A stretch of DNA of 64,000 nucleotides from an uncultured Eubacteriales bacterium (GTDB taxonomy: Bacteria; Bacillota; Clostridia; Oscillospirales; Acutalibacteraceae), in the NCBI GenBank assembly GCA_934729465.1, contig CAKVEP010000002.1, positions 62,001 through 126,000 on the forward strand. The letters run 5' to 3'. This document shows, in pieces, positions 10,067 through 17,522 of the stretch. Under the pieces are notes generated by a model that was given only the letters and a program-made list of their open reading frames with translations, was not told the origin of the DNA and made no database searches. The position numbers and the translations under genes were made by a program. The stretch's first letter is position 1. The number at the start of each line of letters is the position of its first letter.

Positions 10067-10092
10067 AGAGTCCTAATTAGGGCTCTTTATTT
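10067..10092 (+). terminator. intrinsic terminator after tuf
   Basis: AGAGTCC / GGGCTCT stem (one G-U pair) with a TAATTA loop, followed by TTTATTTTTT. Confidence 0.85.
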
Positions 10093-10177
10093 TTTACTCA
10101 AAAATAAAAAGTGTTATAGTAATAATTTTCTGATATTGCCATATATATTTGATAAAAGGGTCGTTGGAGTTGATATT

Positions 10178-12862
10178 ATGGATTGGTATAGGTATAAAAT
10201 TTCAGAAATTTTAAAAAAATTTAATGTTTCAGAAAATAAAGGAATTTGTAAGTCTAGCTTAAAGAAAAGACAAAAATTGCACGGTAAAAATTTATTGGCA
10301 GAGAAACGTCCGAAAAGTTTGTTTAAAAAATTTTTAGAGCAATTTTCTGACTTTATGGTAATTACGCTGCTTATTGCATCAGCAGTATCATTTATAATGG
10401 CTATTACAAACGAAAATGGTGATTACGTTGACCCGATAATTATACTTTTTATAGTAATAATGAATGCAATTATAGGTGTCACGCAGGAAAGCAAAGCGGA
10501 AAAAGCTATAAATTCTTTAAAGAAACTTTCATCACCTCATGCAAATGTAATAAGAGATGGATGTAAAAAAAATATTATGTCTGAAGATGTTGTGCCTGGT
10601 GACATACTATTGTTAGATACTGGAGATGTGGTTTGTGCGGACGCAAGAATTATAGAATCACATGATTTAAGAGTTGAAGAGTCTTCATTAACGGGTGAGT
10701 CTAATTCGGTGACAAAGGATGCCACGGCAATTTTGCCCGAAGATACTCCCATTGCGGAACAAAAAAATATGCTTTTTGCAACAAGTTCGATTACAGCAGG
10801 AAACGCAAAAGCGATAGTGGTTGAAACTGGAATGAATACGCAAGTAGGAAAAATAGCAAATCTTATAAACAAAGAAAATTCTCCACAAACTCCTCTTCAG
10901 TTAAAGCTGGCTAATACAGGTAAAATTTTAGGAATAGGCGTAATAATTTGTTGCTGTATAATCTTTATTTTGGGCATATTGCAAAATACAGAACCATTTG
11001 AAATGTTTATGATATCAATTAGCTTGGCGGTTGCGGCCATACCTGAAGGACTGCCGGCGGTTGTAACAATTGTTTTAGCCTCAGGGGTAAGACGCATGAC
11101 CTCCAAAAATGCAATAATAAGAAAGCTTCCGGCGGTTGAAACGCTTGGAAATGCGAACGTGATATGTTCAGACAAAACCGGAACGCTGACTCAAAATAAA
11201 ATGTCTGTTGTAGAAATAAAGGATGTTAGCGGTGAAACAAACCCCAAGCTTTCTATTGGCAAAAAAATAATATCTTATAGTGTGTTGTGTAACAATTCAG
11301 AAATTTCATCAACTGGTCTTGGCGGTGCAAAAACAACTGGTGAGCCAACAGAAAACGCATTGTTAATGTCGGGTATAAAGCATGGAATGAATAAGAAGGA
11401 TTTAGAAAAAACTTACAAAAGAATAGGTGAGATACCATTTGATTCGTCAAGAAAGCTTATGACTACAGTTCATAAATGTACAGACGGGAAATTTAAGGTA
11501 ATAACCAAAGGTGCTCCGGATTTTCTGATAAAATATTGTACTCATTACGAAACAAACGATGGAGTATTTCCGATAAACAGTGGTGTTTTAAAGAAAATAG
11601 AGCAACAAAATGAAAATATGGCTTCCAGAGCTTTGAGGGTACTTGCGGTGGCTTACAAAGATGTTAATACGGTACCAAAAAGAAACGAAGTTGAAAATAA
11701 GCTTATTTTTTGCGGACTAATAGGACTCATAGACCCTCCGAGACCTCAAGCTAAAAAAGCTGTAAGAGAGTGCTTATCTGCAGGGATAAAACCCGTAATG
11801 ATTACGGGCGACCATGTGATTACGGCTATTGCCATAGCTAAAGACTTGGGGATAATGCAAGCAAATGACAAAGCCATGACGGGTAAGGAACTTGAAAAGA
11901 TGAGTCAAAAAGACTTAGAGAAAAATATATTTTCATATTCAGTTTTTGCACGAGTTTCTCCGGAGCACAAGGTTAGAATCGTAAAGGCATTTCAAGCGAA
12001 TGGTTCTGTTGTTGCAATGACCGGAGATGGAGTAAATGATGCTCCGGCTCTAAAGGTGTCAGACATAGGGTGTGCTATGGGAATGACCGGGACAGATGTT
12101 GCTAAGTCAGCTGCTGACATGATAATGACAGATGATAATTTTTCTACTATAGTAGAGGCAGTAAGGCAGGGCAGAGGAATTTTTGACAACATTAAAAAAA
12201 CAGTACATTTTCTAATATCTAGCAATGTTGGAGAAATAATCACAGTTCTAACGTCATTTTTACTCAAGCTGCCGTCGCCATTACTTGCAATACAGCTCTT
12301 ATGGGTTAATCTGGTTACAGACTCTTTTCCAGCTTTAGCACTTGGAATGGAACCCGTGGATAAAGATATAATGAAACGTAAACCTGAAAAAACAAAAAGC
12401 TTGTTTTCTAAGAGTATGGCATTTAATATCGCTGTTGAGGGTAGCTTTATAGGAGCAATTTCGCTTCTTGCGTTTACAATCGGAAGAATTTATTTTGACT
12501 TTGGCTGTGAACCTGTTGTTGGTAGAACAATGGCATTTGCGGTTCTTAGTTTAAGCCAGATTGTACATGCGTTTAATGTTAGAAGTGAAAAATCTATTTT
12601 TGAAGTTGGAATATTCGGTAATGTTAAAATGATTTATTCATTTATATTATGTACTTTCCTTCAGGTTTCTGTAATATCAATCCCAATGCTTAATGCGATT
12701 TTCGACACTAAAAGATTAAATTTTAGTCAGTGGTTTATTGTTGTAGTGCTATCAGTTTCTCCGCTTATAATATCAGAACTTGAAAAATTATTAATTTATT
12801 ACGGTTCTAAAACTAAAAAGGATAAAAAATTATATATGCCAAAAGCGAACGTAAAGCAATAA
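10178..12862 (+). CDS. cation-transporting P-type ATPase, SERCA-like (probably Ca2+ efflux)
   Basis: 894 residues with the ATG at 10178, chosen because TTGGAG lies 8 bases upstream; a longer in-frame start at 10136 lacks a ribosome site. Seen: actuator motif SSLTGES, phosphorylation site SDKTGTLTQ (the Asp is phosphorylated), nucleotide-binding TKGAPDFL, hinge MTGDGVNDAPAL, and about ten membrane segments. The ion-site residues of Ca2+ pumps are present: IPEGLP in M4, SSNVGE in M5 and NLVTDSFPA in M6. These fit a type II Ca2+ ATPase of the YloB/LMCA1 kind that exports Ca2+; Mn2+ is an alternative substrate. It stands alone between two terminators. Confidence 0.9.
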   Translation: MDWYRYKISEILKKFNVSENKGICKSSLKKRQKLHGKNLLAEKRPKSLFKKFLEQFSDFMVITLLIASAVSFIMAITNENGDYVDPIIILFIVIMNAIIGVTQESKAEKAINSLKKLSSPHANVIRDGCKKNIMSEDVVPGDILLLDTGDVVCADARIIESHDLRVEESSLTGESNSVTKDATAILPEDTPIAEQKNMLFATSSITAGNAKAIVVETGMNTQVGKIANLINKENSPQTPLQLKLANTGKILGIGVIICCCIIFILGILQNTEPFEMFMISISLAVAAIPEGLPAVVTIVLASGVRRMTSKNAIIRKLPAVETLGNANVICSDKTGTLTQNKMSVVEIKDVSGETNPKLSIGKKIISYSVLCNNSEISSTGLGGAKTTGEPTENALLMSGIKHGMNKKDLEKTYKRIGEIPFDSSRKLMTTVHKCTDGKFKVITKGAPDFLIKYCTHYETNDGVFPINSGVLKKIEQQNENMASRALRVLAVAYKDVNTVPKRNEVENKLIFCGLIGLIDPPRPQAKKAVRECLSAGIKPVMITGDHVITAIAIAKDLGIMQANDKAMTGKELEKMSQKDLEKNIFSYSVFARVSPEHKVRIVKAFQANGSVVAMTGDGVNDAPALKVSDIGCAMGMTGTDVAKSAADMIMTDDNFSTIVEAVRQGRGIFDNIKKTVHFLISSNVGEIITVLTSFLLKLPSPLLAIQLLWVNLVTDSFPALALGMEPVDKDIMKRKPEKTKSLFSKSMAFNIAVEGSFIGAISLLAFTIGRIYFDFGCEPVVGRTMAFAVLSLSQIVHAFNVRSEKSIFEVGIFGNVKMIYSFILCTFLQVSVISIPMLNAIFDTKRLNFSQWFIVVVLSVSPLIISELEKLLIYYGSKTKKDKKLYMPKANVKQ

Positions 12863-12868
12863 AAATAT

Positions 12869-12893
12869 GGAGCTTATTACTAAGATAAGCTCC
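12869..12893. terminator. bidirectional terminator between the ATPase gene and degV
   Basis: Perfect 8-base stem GGAGCTTA / TAAGCTCC around a 9-base loop, placed between convergent stops at 12862 and 12902, with A- and T-rich flanks on both sides. Confidence 0.75.
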
Positions 12894-12901
12894 ATTAATT
12901 A

Positions 12902-13774
12902 TTATCTTTTTTTGCCCATGAAGAATACAGCCATAGTTCCCGGACCGGAGTGAGAACCTATTACAGGACCTATTGTGTTTATAACGACGTCCTTAACATT
13001 ACATTTATTTTTGATATTGTCAGCAACATACTGAGCTTCATCTTTACAATCTCCATGGCTTATAAATACAATTTGATTTTCTAAATCAATACCGTCTTCC
13101 TGAATCTTAGAAACCAACATATCTAAAGATTTTTGTCTTCCTCTTGCTTTTTTCATAAGAATAAGATGTCCATCATCATCAACATGAAGAATGGGCTTTA
13201 TGTTTAACATACTTCCTATTATTGCAACAGCCGATGATACTCTTCCACCTTTGTGAAGGTAATGTAAATCATCAACAGTAAACCAGTGGCATAAATTTAA
13301 TTTGTTATTGTTTAGCCAAGTTTCTAAAGTATCAATATCCATTCCTTCATCTTTGAATTTAGCAGCGTAGTATACCAATAAGCCTTCTCCCATAGAAGCA
13401 CACAATGAATCCACAACAACAATTTTTCTGTCTGGATAATCGCCTAAAAGCTTTTGCTTTGCAACGTTTACAGACTGAAAGGTTCCACTTAAACCCGAAG
13501 AAAAAGCAATGTATAGAATATCTTTCCCGCTTTCAAGATACGGAGTGAAAGACTCAATAAAAGTATCAGGGTTTATCTGAGAAGTGGAAGGAATATTTCC
13601 GTTTCTCATAAATGAGTAAAATTCATTTAAAGGCAGTTCAGACCAATCCGGTAAATTTTTATAAGTCTTATTGTTAACCGTAAACGTTAAAGGAAGAACG
13701 TCAATATTCAAGTCCTTAATTAATTGAGGAGGTAAATCTGTGGTTGAGTCAGTTATTATTACGTAATTTTTCAA
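12902..13774 (-). CDS. DegV family fatty-acid-binding protein
   Basis: 290 residues from a TTG start at 13774, preceded by AGGGGTG. A longer open frame to 13849 runs into the promoter and is rejected. Seen: the N-terminal VIITDSTTDLP, PLTFTVNNKTY, TSQINPDTF, the SSGLSGTFQS loop, DSLCASMGEGLLV, and the C-terminal GPVIGSHSGPGTMAVFF. All are hallmarks of DegV/FakB proteins, which bind a fatty acid and, with FakA, present it for phosphorylation so that exogenous fatty acids can enter phospholipids. No fakA is nearby. Convergent to the ATPase gene. Confidence 0.93.
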   Translation of the reverse strand: MKNYVIITDSTTDLPPQLIKDLNIDVLPLTFTVNNKTYKNLPDWSELPLNEFYSFMRNGNIPSTSQINPDTFIESFTPYLESGKDILYIAFSSGLSGTFQSVNVAKQKLLGDYPDRKIVVVDSLCASMGEGLLVYYAAKFKDEGMDIDTLETWLNNNKLNLCHWFTVDDLHYLHKGGRVSSAVAIIGSMLNIKPILHVDDDGHLILMKKARGRQKSLDMLVSKIQEDGIDLENQIVFISHGDCKDEAQYVADNIKNKCNVKDVVINTIGPVIGSHSGPGTMAVFFMGKKR

Positions 13775-13819
13775 TATAAACACCCCTGAAAAATAGATAT
13801 AATAAATTTTAACTGTAAA

Positions 13820-13849
13820 ATTATAACATTTAACGCCAATATAAATCAA
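13820..13849 (-). promoter_or_regulatory. promoter for degV
   Basis: On the minus strand, TTGATT (13849-13844) and TATAAT (13825-13820) with an 18-base spacer, 45 bases upstream of the TTG start. Confidence 0.7.
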
Positions 13850-13932
13850 GTGATTAAAAGTGAGAATAAAACGACATTTATTTTACATATAAATTTTAAT
13901 AAATAAAAAAACTTTAAAATGCGGGTGATTTT

Positions 13933-14475
13933 TTGAACAGGAATAAATTTATTAGTTTAGAGCTAGCGGGTCTTATATTTACTTTAGTTATCGGAATTAT
14001 GTTAAGGTATAGCATAGGGATATTCGGGGTTAATTTGTGGACTATGCTAATAAGCTCGGTAAATTTTAGTATATGGGAAGGGACGAAAGTATTTGTATTT
14101 TCATATTTGATATGGATGTGTTTTGAGTATTGCGTTATAAAAGTACCTATTAGAAACTTTGTTGTTTCTAAGGTTTTGGGCATGTACACTTTACTTGCAG
14201 TAGGACTTTTTGTGTTTTGGGCGATAAACGGCAAAATGGGATTATCTAATTTTTTAATTGACGCTGTTTTAATGTTTATTACGATTGGATGTGCTTATGC
14301 TGTTTCGTGTAAATTTATATTGTGTGATGTAAAACTTAATGATTTTTTTGTGTTGTCGTTGTTTTGTATAGCGTTATTTTTAGCGATGTATTTTTACTTT
14401 GTGATAAACCCTCCCCACACAGAGATTTTTATGGATAAATACACATATACATATGGATTACAATTTTATTTTTAA
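13933..14475 (+). CDS. small polytopic membrane protein, DUF6512-like
   Basis: 180 residues from a TTG start with GGGTGA upstream. Five to six hydrophobic segments fill nearly the whole chain, so this is an integral membrane protein. The block SVNFSIWEGTKVFVFSYLIW after the second segment recalls the 'SVNESVWEHLK' signature of DUF6512 membrane proteins of Clostridia; that assignment is from memory. No catalytic motif is visible and no function is proposed. It precedes three very small hydrophobic peptides on the same strand. Confidence 0.65.
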   Translation: MNRNKFISLELAGLIFTLVIGIMLRYSIGIFGVNLWTMLISSVNFSIWEGTKVFVFSYLIWMCFEYCVIKVPIRNFVVSKVLGMYTLLAVGLFVFWAINGKMGLSNFLIDAVLMFITIGCAYAVSCKFILCDVKLNDFFVLSLFCIALFLAMYFYFVINPPHTEIFMDKYTYTYGLQFYF

Positions 14476-14506
14476 TTAAATAGCTATTAACAAGGAGGGA
14501 AACAAT

Positions 14507-14650
14507 ATGAAGAAACAAAGTTTTGGAGAAAAGTTTTCAAAGTGCTTTATGTTTGAAACTCTCGTGTTTGGTGGAATGGTGATGTTAGCTTCCGCTATAC
14601 CTACAAGTGCAGCGTGTGCTATAGGAATATGCTTTAATATGTTCAGGTAA
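14507..14650 (+). CDS. 47-residue hydrophobic peptide (first of three)
   Basis: Open frame of 47 codons with a strong ribosome site CAAGGAGGG seven bases before the ATG. The product has a basic amphipathic N-terminus (MKKQSFGEKFSKC), one hydrophobic segment of about 22 residues with the ending LASAIPTSAACAIGICFNMF, and a final Arg. It looks like a single-pass membrane peptide with the N-terminus inside. Layout resembles the next two peptides: helix, a Pro-containing break, then a short G-x-C...F tail. Function unknown; bacteriocin-like, sporulation or membrane-stress peptides are possibilities I cannot separate. Confidence 0.6.
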   Translation: MKKQSFGEKFSKCFMFETLVFGGMVMLASAIPTSAACAIGICFNMFR

Positions 14651-14696
14651 TATGTGTTGTTTTAACTTTGTTTACTCAAATTAGAAGGAAAAACAA

Positions 14697-14825
14697 ATGT
14701 CAAAAGACTTGAAAATTTTAGGTATAGTAATAGGCTCTATCTTTGTATTATCTTTGGTGCTACCTGCGAGCGGAGTAATTGCTCTCAGAAATTGCTTAGT
14801 TTTTGCCGGTAGATTTCTTAAGTAA
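14697..14825 (+). CDS. 42-residue hydrophobic peptide (second of three)
   Basis: 42 codons, ribosome site AGAAGGA upstream of the ATG. The product begins MSKDLKILGIVIGSIFVLSL, then reaches LPASG and ends NCLVFAGRFLK: a single membrane helix, a Pro break, then a short Cys-containing amphipathic tail ending in a basic residue. It shares this plan with the peptides at 14507 and 14940. The LPASG string is not a sortase signal in this setting, because no second hydrophobic stretch of the right length and no long exported domain are present. Confidence 0.55.
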   Translation: MSKDLKILGIVIGSIFVLSLVLPASGVIALRNCLVFAGRFLK

Positions 14826-14939
14826 TCAAAATTTCGGAGATATTATTCAAGAATATTAAGCGCTATTAAGAAAGTTATAATGCACGTGCGAGCATTTTTG
14901 TGGTGTTAATGATATTAATTAAAGTTAGGAGGAAATAAT

Positions 14940-15119
14940 ATGGATGATGGATTAAAAATTGGTATGGTTTTCGTAGGAATAGGCGCTGCAATTAGTAGTA
15001 TGTTTTTGTTGTGTATGGCATTGCCTGAAAGGCAGTTAAGAGTTTTGGGTGGATGTGCAAGAATTTTTAACGGTTTTAGCGATATATTCAGAGGGTTTAG
15101 TGATTTAGCAAGTCTTTAA
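14940..15119 (+). CDS. 59-residue hydrophobic peptide (third of three)
   Basis: 59 codons with AGTTAGGAGG upstream of the ATG. One membrane helix (residues 6-28) ends in a Leu-Pro turn (MALPERQLRVLGGCARIFNG) followed by an amphipathic tail with a FSDIFRGFSDL internal repeat. The 114-base gap before it shows nothing else. A strong terminator follows, so the peptide cluster ends here. Function unknown. Confidence 0.6.
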   Translation: MDDGLKIGMVFVGIGAAISSMFLLCMALPERQLRVLGGCARIFNGFSDIFRGFSDLASL

Positions 15120-15134
15120 ACAATAAAAATTAAA

Positions 15135-15168
15135 AGAGGCTCACTTTTTAGGTGAGCCTCTCTTTTTT
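15135..15168 (+). terminator. intrinsic terminator after the small-peptide cluster
   Basis: Perfect 10-base stem AGAGGCTCAC / GTGAGCCTCT with a short TTTTTAG loop, then CTTTTTT. It also lies just beyond the convergent mini-gene stop at 15178. Confidence 0.9.
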
Positions 15169-15177
15169 CTTGGGTTA

Positions 15178-15303
15178 TTAGTTACATCCGCAGCCGCAAC
15201 CATTATTTGTGTCAGTACCATTGTCACCGCAGCAACATAATAGTATAATTACAAGGATGATTAACCAACAACAACTGTTACCACCAAAAATATTATTACA
15301 CAT
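15178..15303 (-). CDS. 41-residue cysteine-rich membrane mini-protein
   Basis: 41 codons on the minus strand with a perfect AAAGGAGG ribosome site upstream of the ATG. The product reads MCNNIFGGNSCCW, then a hydrophobic stretch LIILVIILL, then CCCGDNG and an ending with GCGCGC. Nine cysteines in 41 residues flank a single short membrane segment. Similar tiny Cys/Gly/Asn peptides occur in Clostridia, often under the misleading name 'chorion class high-cysteine protein'. A role in the spore coat or in metal binding would be a guess. Confidence 0.65.
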   Translation of the reverse strand: MCNNIFGGNSCCWLIILVIILLCCCGDNGTDTNNGCGCGCN

Positions 15304-15440
15304 AAAACAAATCCTCCTTTAAAAGTTTACATTAACATACTATTACCGGACGCATAGATTGGTTACAACTTTTTTTGTAAAAAAATAAAAAATTTTTTAT
15401 ATTAACTTATTTTTGGAGTATACTGTAAAAAAGTTGGAGG

Positions 15441-15469
15441 TTGTGATTTTTCTTTTAGTGTAGTAAAAT
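15441..15469 (+). promoter_or_regulatory. putative promoter for parE-parC
   Basis: TTGTGA at 15441 and TAAAAT at 15464, spacer 17, 40 bases before the parE GTG. The rest of the 205-base gap (15304-15508) is AT-rich and shows no further clear element. Confidence 0.5.
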
Positions 15470-15508
15470 CATATAAGTGTAAAAAAAGAGATGTTTGGGG
15501 GATGAACG

Positions 15509-17491
15509 GTGAAAAGTAATACTTATAACAATGAGAGCATATCGTCCTTAAAAGGAGCAGACAGAGTCAGAAAACGTCCGGCGGTAATATTTGGTTCCGA
15601 CGGAATAGAAGGCTGCGAACATTCTATATTTGAAATATTATCTAATTCAATAGATGAAGCTCGTGAGGGTCATGGAAATGTAATTTTTGTAACGAGATAT
15701 AAAGATTTATCCATAGAAATCGAAGACTACGGAAGAGGCATACCAGTTGATTATAACAATAAAGAGGAGAAATATAACTGGGAATTGGTTTTTTGTGAAC
15801 TGTATGCCGGGGGAAAGTACAATAATAATGATGCTCAAAATTATGAGTATTCTTTGGGCTTAAACGGATTAGGTTTATGTTCAACACAGTATTCGTCGGA
15901 GTATATGGACGTTGAAATTTATAGGGATGGATACAGATACAACCTTCACTTTGAAAAGGGAGAAAATGTTGGAGGATTAAAAAAGGAAAAGGTTAAAAAT
16001 AAAAATACTGGAACAAAAATACGCTGGAAACCTGATTTATCCGTTTTTACTGATATAGAAGTCCCTAAGGAATATTTTACAGATGTAATAAAAAGACAAG
16101 CCATAGTAAATGCTGGGGTAAAGTTTATATTTAAAGATGAAGTTAAACCAAATGAGTTTGAGGAAACTGAATTTTTATATGAAAATGGTATTGTTGACTA
16201 CGTAAAGGAGCTATCCGGAAACGACATTATGATGCCTATTCAAGACTGGCACACAGAAAAGAAAGTAAGGGATAGGGAAGATAAACCAGAGTATAGAGTT
16301 AAAGTAAACGTTGCAGTCACGTTTTCAAACAAATTTCATATGGCGGAATATTATCATAATTCAAGCTGGCTAGAGCATGGTGGAGCTCCTGAAAAGGCAG
16401 TTAAAACAGCATTTGTGAGCCAAATAGATTCTTATATAAAGCACACGGGTAAGTATAATAAAAACGAAAGCAAGATTACGTTTGCTGACATTGAGGATTG
16501 TTTAATAATAGTAATTTCATCGTTTTCAAGTATGACGTCGTATGAAAACCAAACTAAAAAGTCCATAACCAATAAAGGTATTCAAGAGGTTATGGTTGAA
16601 ATGCTAAAACATTGTCTTGAGGTATATTTCCTTGAAAATCCGTTAGATGCTGATAAGATTGTTGGACAAGTTCTTGTAAATAAGCGCAGCCGAGAGGACG
16701 CAGAAAAGACAAGGCTGAATTTAAAAAAGAAATTAACAAGCAACATGGATATGACAAGTCGCATAGCAAAATTTGTTGATTGCAGAAGTAAAGACATTCA
16801 AGAAAGAGAACTCTTCATAGTTGAGGGTGATTCTGCTTTAGGAGCGTGTAAACAAGCGAGAAATCCTGACTTTCAGGCGATTATACCAATTCGTGGTAAA
16901 ATATTAAACTGTCTTAAGGCGGATTACGGAAAAATATTTAAAAGCGAAATAATAATTGACTTAATAAAAGTTTTAGGGTGCGGTATACAGGTTAAAAATC
17001 CTAAGATAGGCAAAGAATTAGCTGCCTTTGACATAAATGCGCTCAGATGGAATAAAGTAATACTTTGTACCGATGCCGACGTTGACGGATTTCAAATAAG
17101 AACGCTACTCCTTACTATGCTATACAGGTTGACTCCAAAATTAATAGAAGCGGGTAAGATATTTATAGCAGAATCTCCGCTTTATGAGATAACAACCAAA
17201 AGTGAAACTTATTTTGCTTATAATGAAGCCGAAAAAGAAAAATTTTTAAAAGAGATAGGAAACTGTGCATACACAATCCAACGTTCCAAAGGTCTTGGTG
17301 AAAATGAACCTGATATGATGAGTCTTACAACAATGAACCCTAAAACAAGAAGATTAATAAAAGTAATGCCGGAGGACGCTCGCAAAACAAGCGAAATTTT
17401 TGATGTGTTGCTCGGTGACGATTTAGCAGGACGTAAAAAATATATAGTTGAAAATGGATATTTGTATATGGCTAATTTAGATGTTAGCTAA
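15509..17491 (+). CDS. parE: DNA topoisomerase IV subunit B (type IIA, GyrB/ParE family)
   Basis: 660 residues from a GTG start 7 bases after GGGGG. Seen: GHKL ATPase motifs EILSNSIDEARE and EDYGRGIPVD, an unusual ATP-lid motif LGLNGLGLCS in place of the common GGLHGVG, and the Toprim metal-binding parts VEGDSALG and CTDADVDG. The C-terminal QRSKGLGE and MNPKTRRL are standard. With parC directly behind it, the pair unlinks daughter chromosomes using ATP. The divergent lid and length are typical of a second, clostridial ParE/GyrB class; a gyrase-like activity cannot be excluded. Confidence 0.88.
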   Translation: MKSNTYNNESISSLKGADRVRKRPAVIFGSDGIEGCEHSIFEILSNSIDEAREGHGNVIFVTRYKDLSIEIEDYGRGIPVDYNNKEEKYNWELVFCELYAGGKYNNNDAQNYEYSLGLNGLGLCSTQYSSEYMDVEIYRDGYRYNLHFEKGENVGGLKKEKVKNKNTGTKIRWKPDLSVFTDIEVPKEYFTDVIKRQAIVNAGVKFIFKDEVKPNEFEETEFLYENGIVDYVKELSGNDIMMPIQDWHTEKKVRDREDKPEYRVKVNVAVTFSNKFHMAEYYHNSSWLEHGGAPEKAVKTAFVSQIDSYIKHTGKYNKNESKITFADIEDCLIIVISSFSSMTSYENQTKKSITNKGIQEVMVEMLKHCLEVYFLENPLDADKIVGQVLVNKRSREDAEKTRLNLKKKLTSNMDMTSRIAKFVDCRSKDIQERELFIVEGDSALGACKQARNPDFQAIIPIRGKILNCLKADYGKIFKSEIIIDLIKVLGCGIQVKNPKIGKELAAFDINALRWNKVILCTDADVDGFQIRTLLLTMLYRLTPKLIEAGKIFIAESPLYEITTKSETYFAYNEAEKEKFLKEIGNCAYTIQRSKGLGENEPDMMSLTTMNPKTRRLIKVMPEDARKTSEIFDVLLGDDLAGRKKYIVENGYLYMANLDVS

Positions 17492-17522
17492 TATGTAAAA
17501 ATATTTTAAAGGGGGTAAAGAT

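Noticed and set aside
14697..14825. LPASG in the second mini-peptide as a sortase sorting signal.
   Set aside because: A sorting signal needs an exported domain before it and a hydrophobic stretch plus basic tail after it; here the helix comes first.
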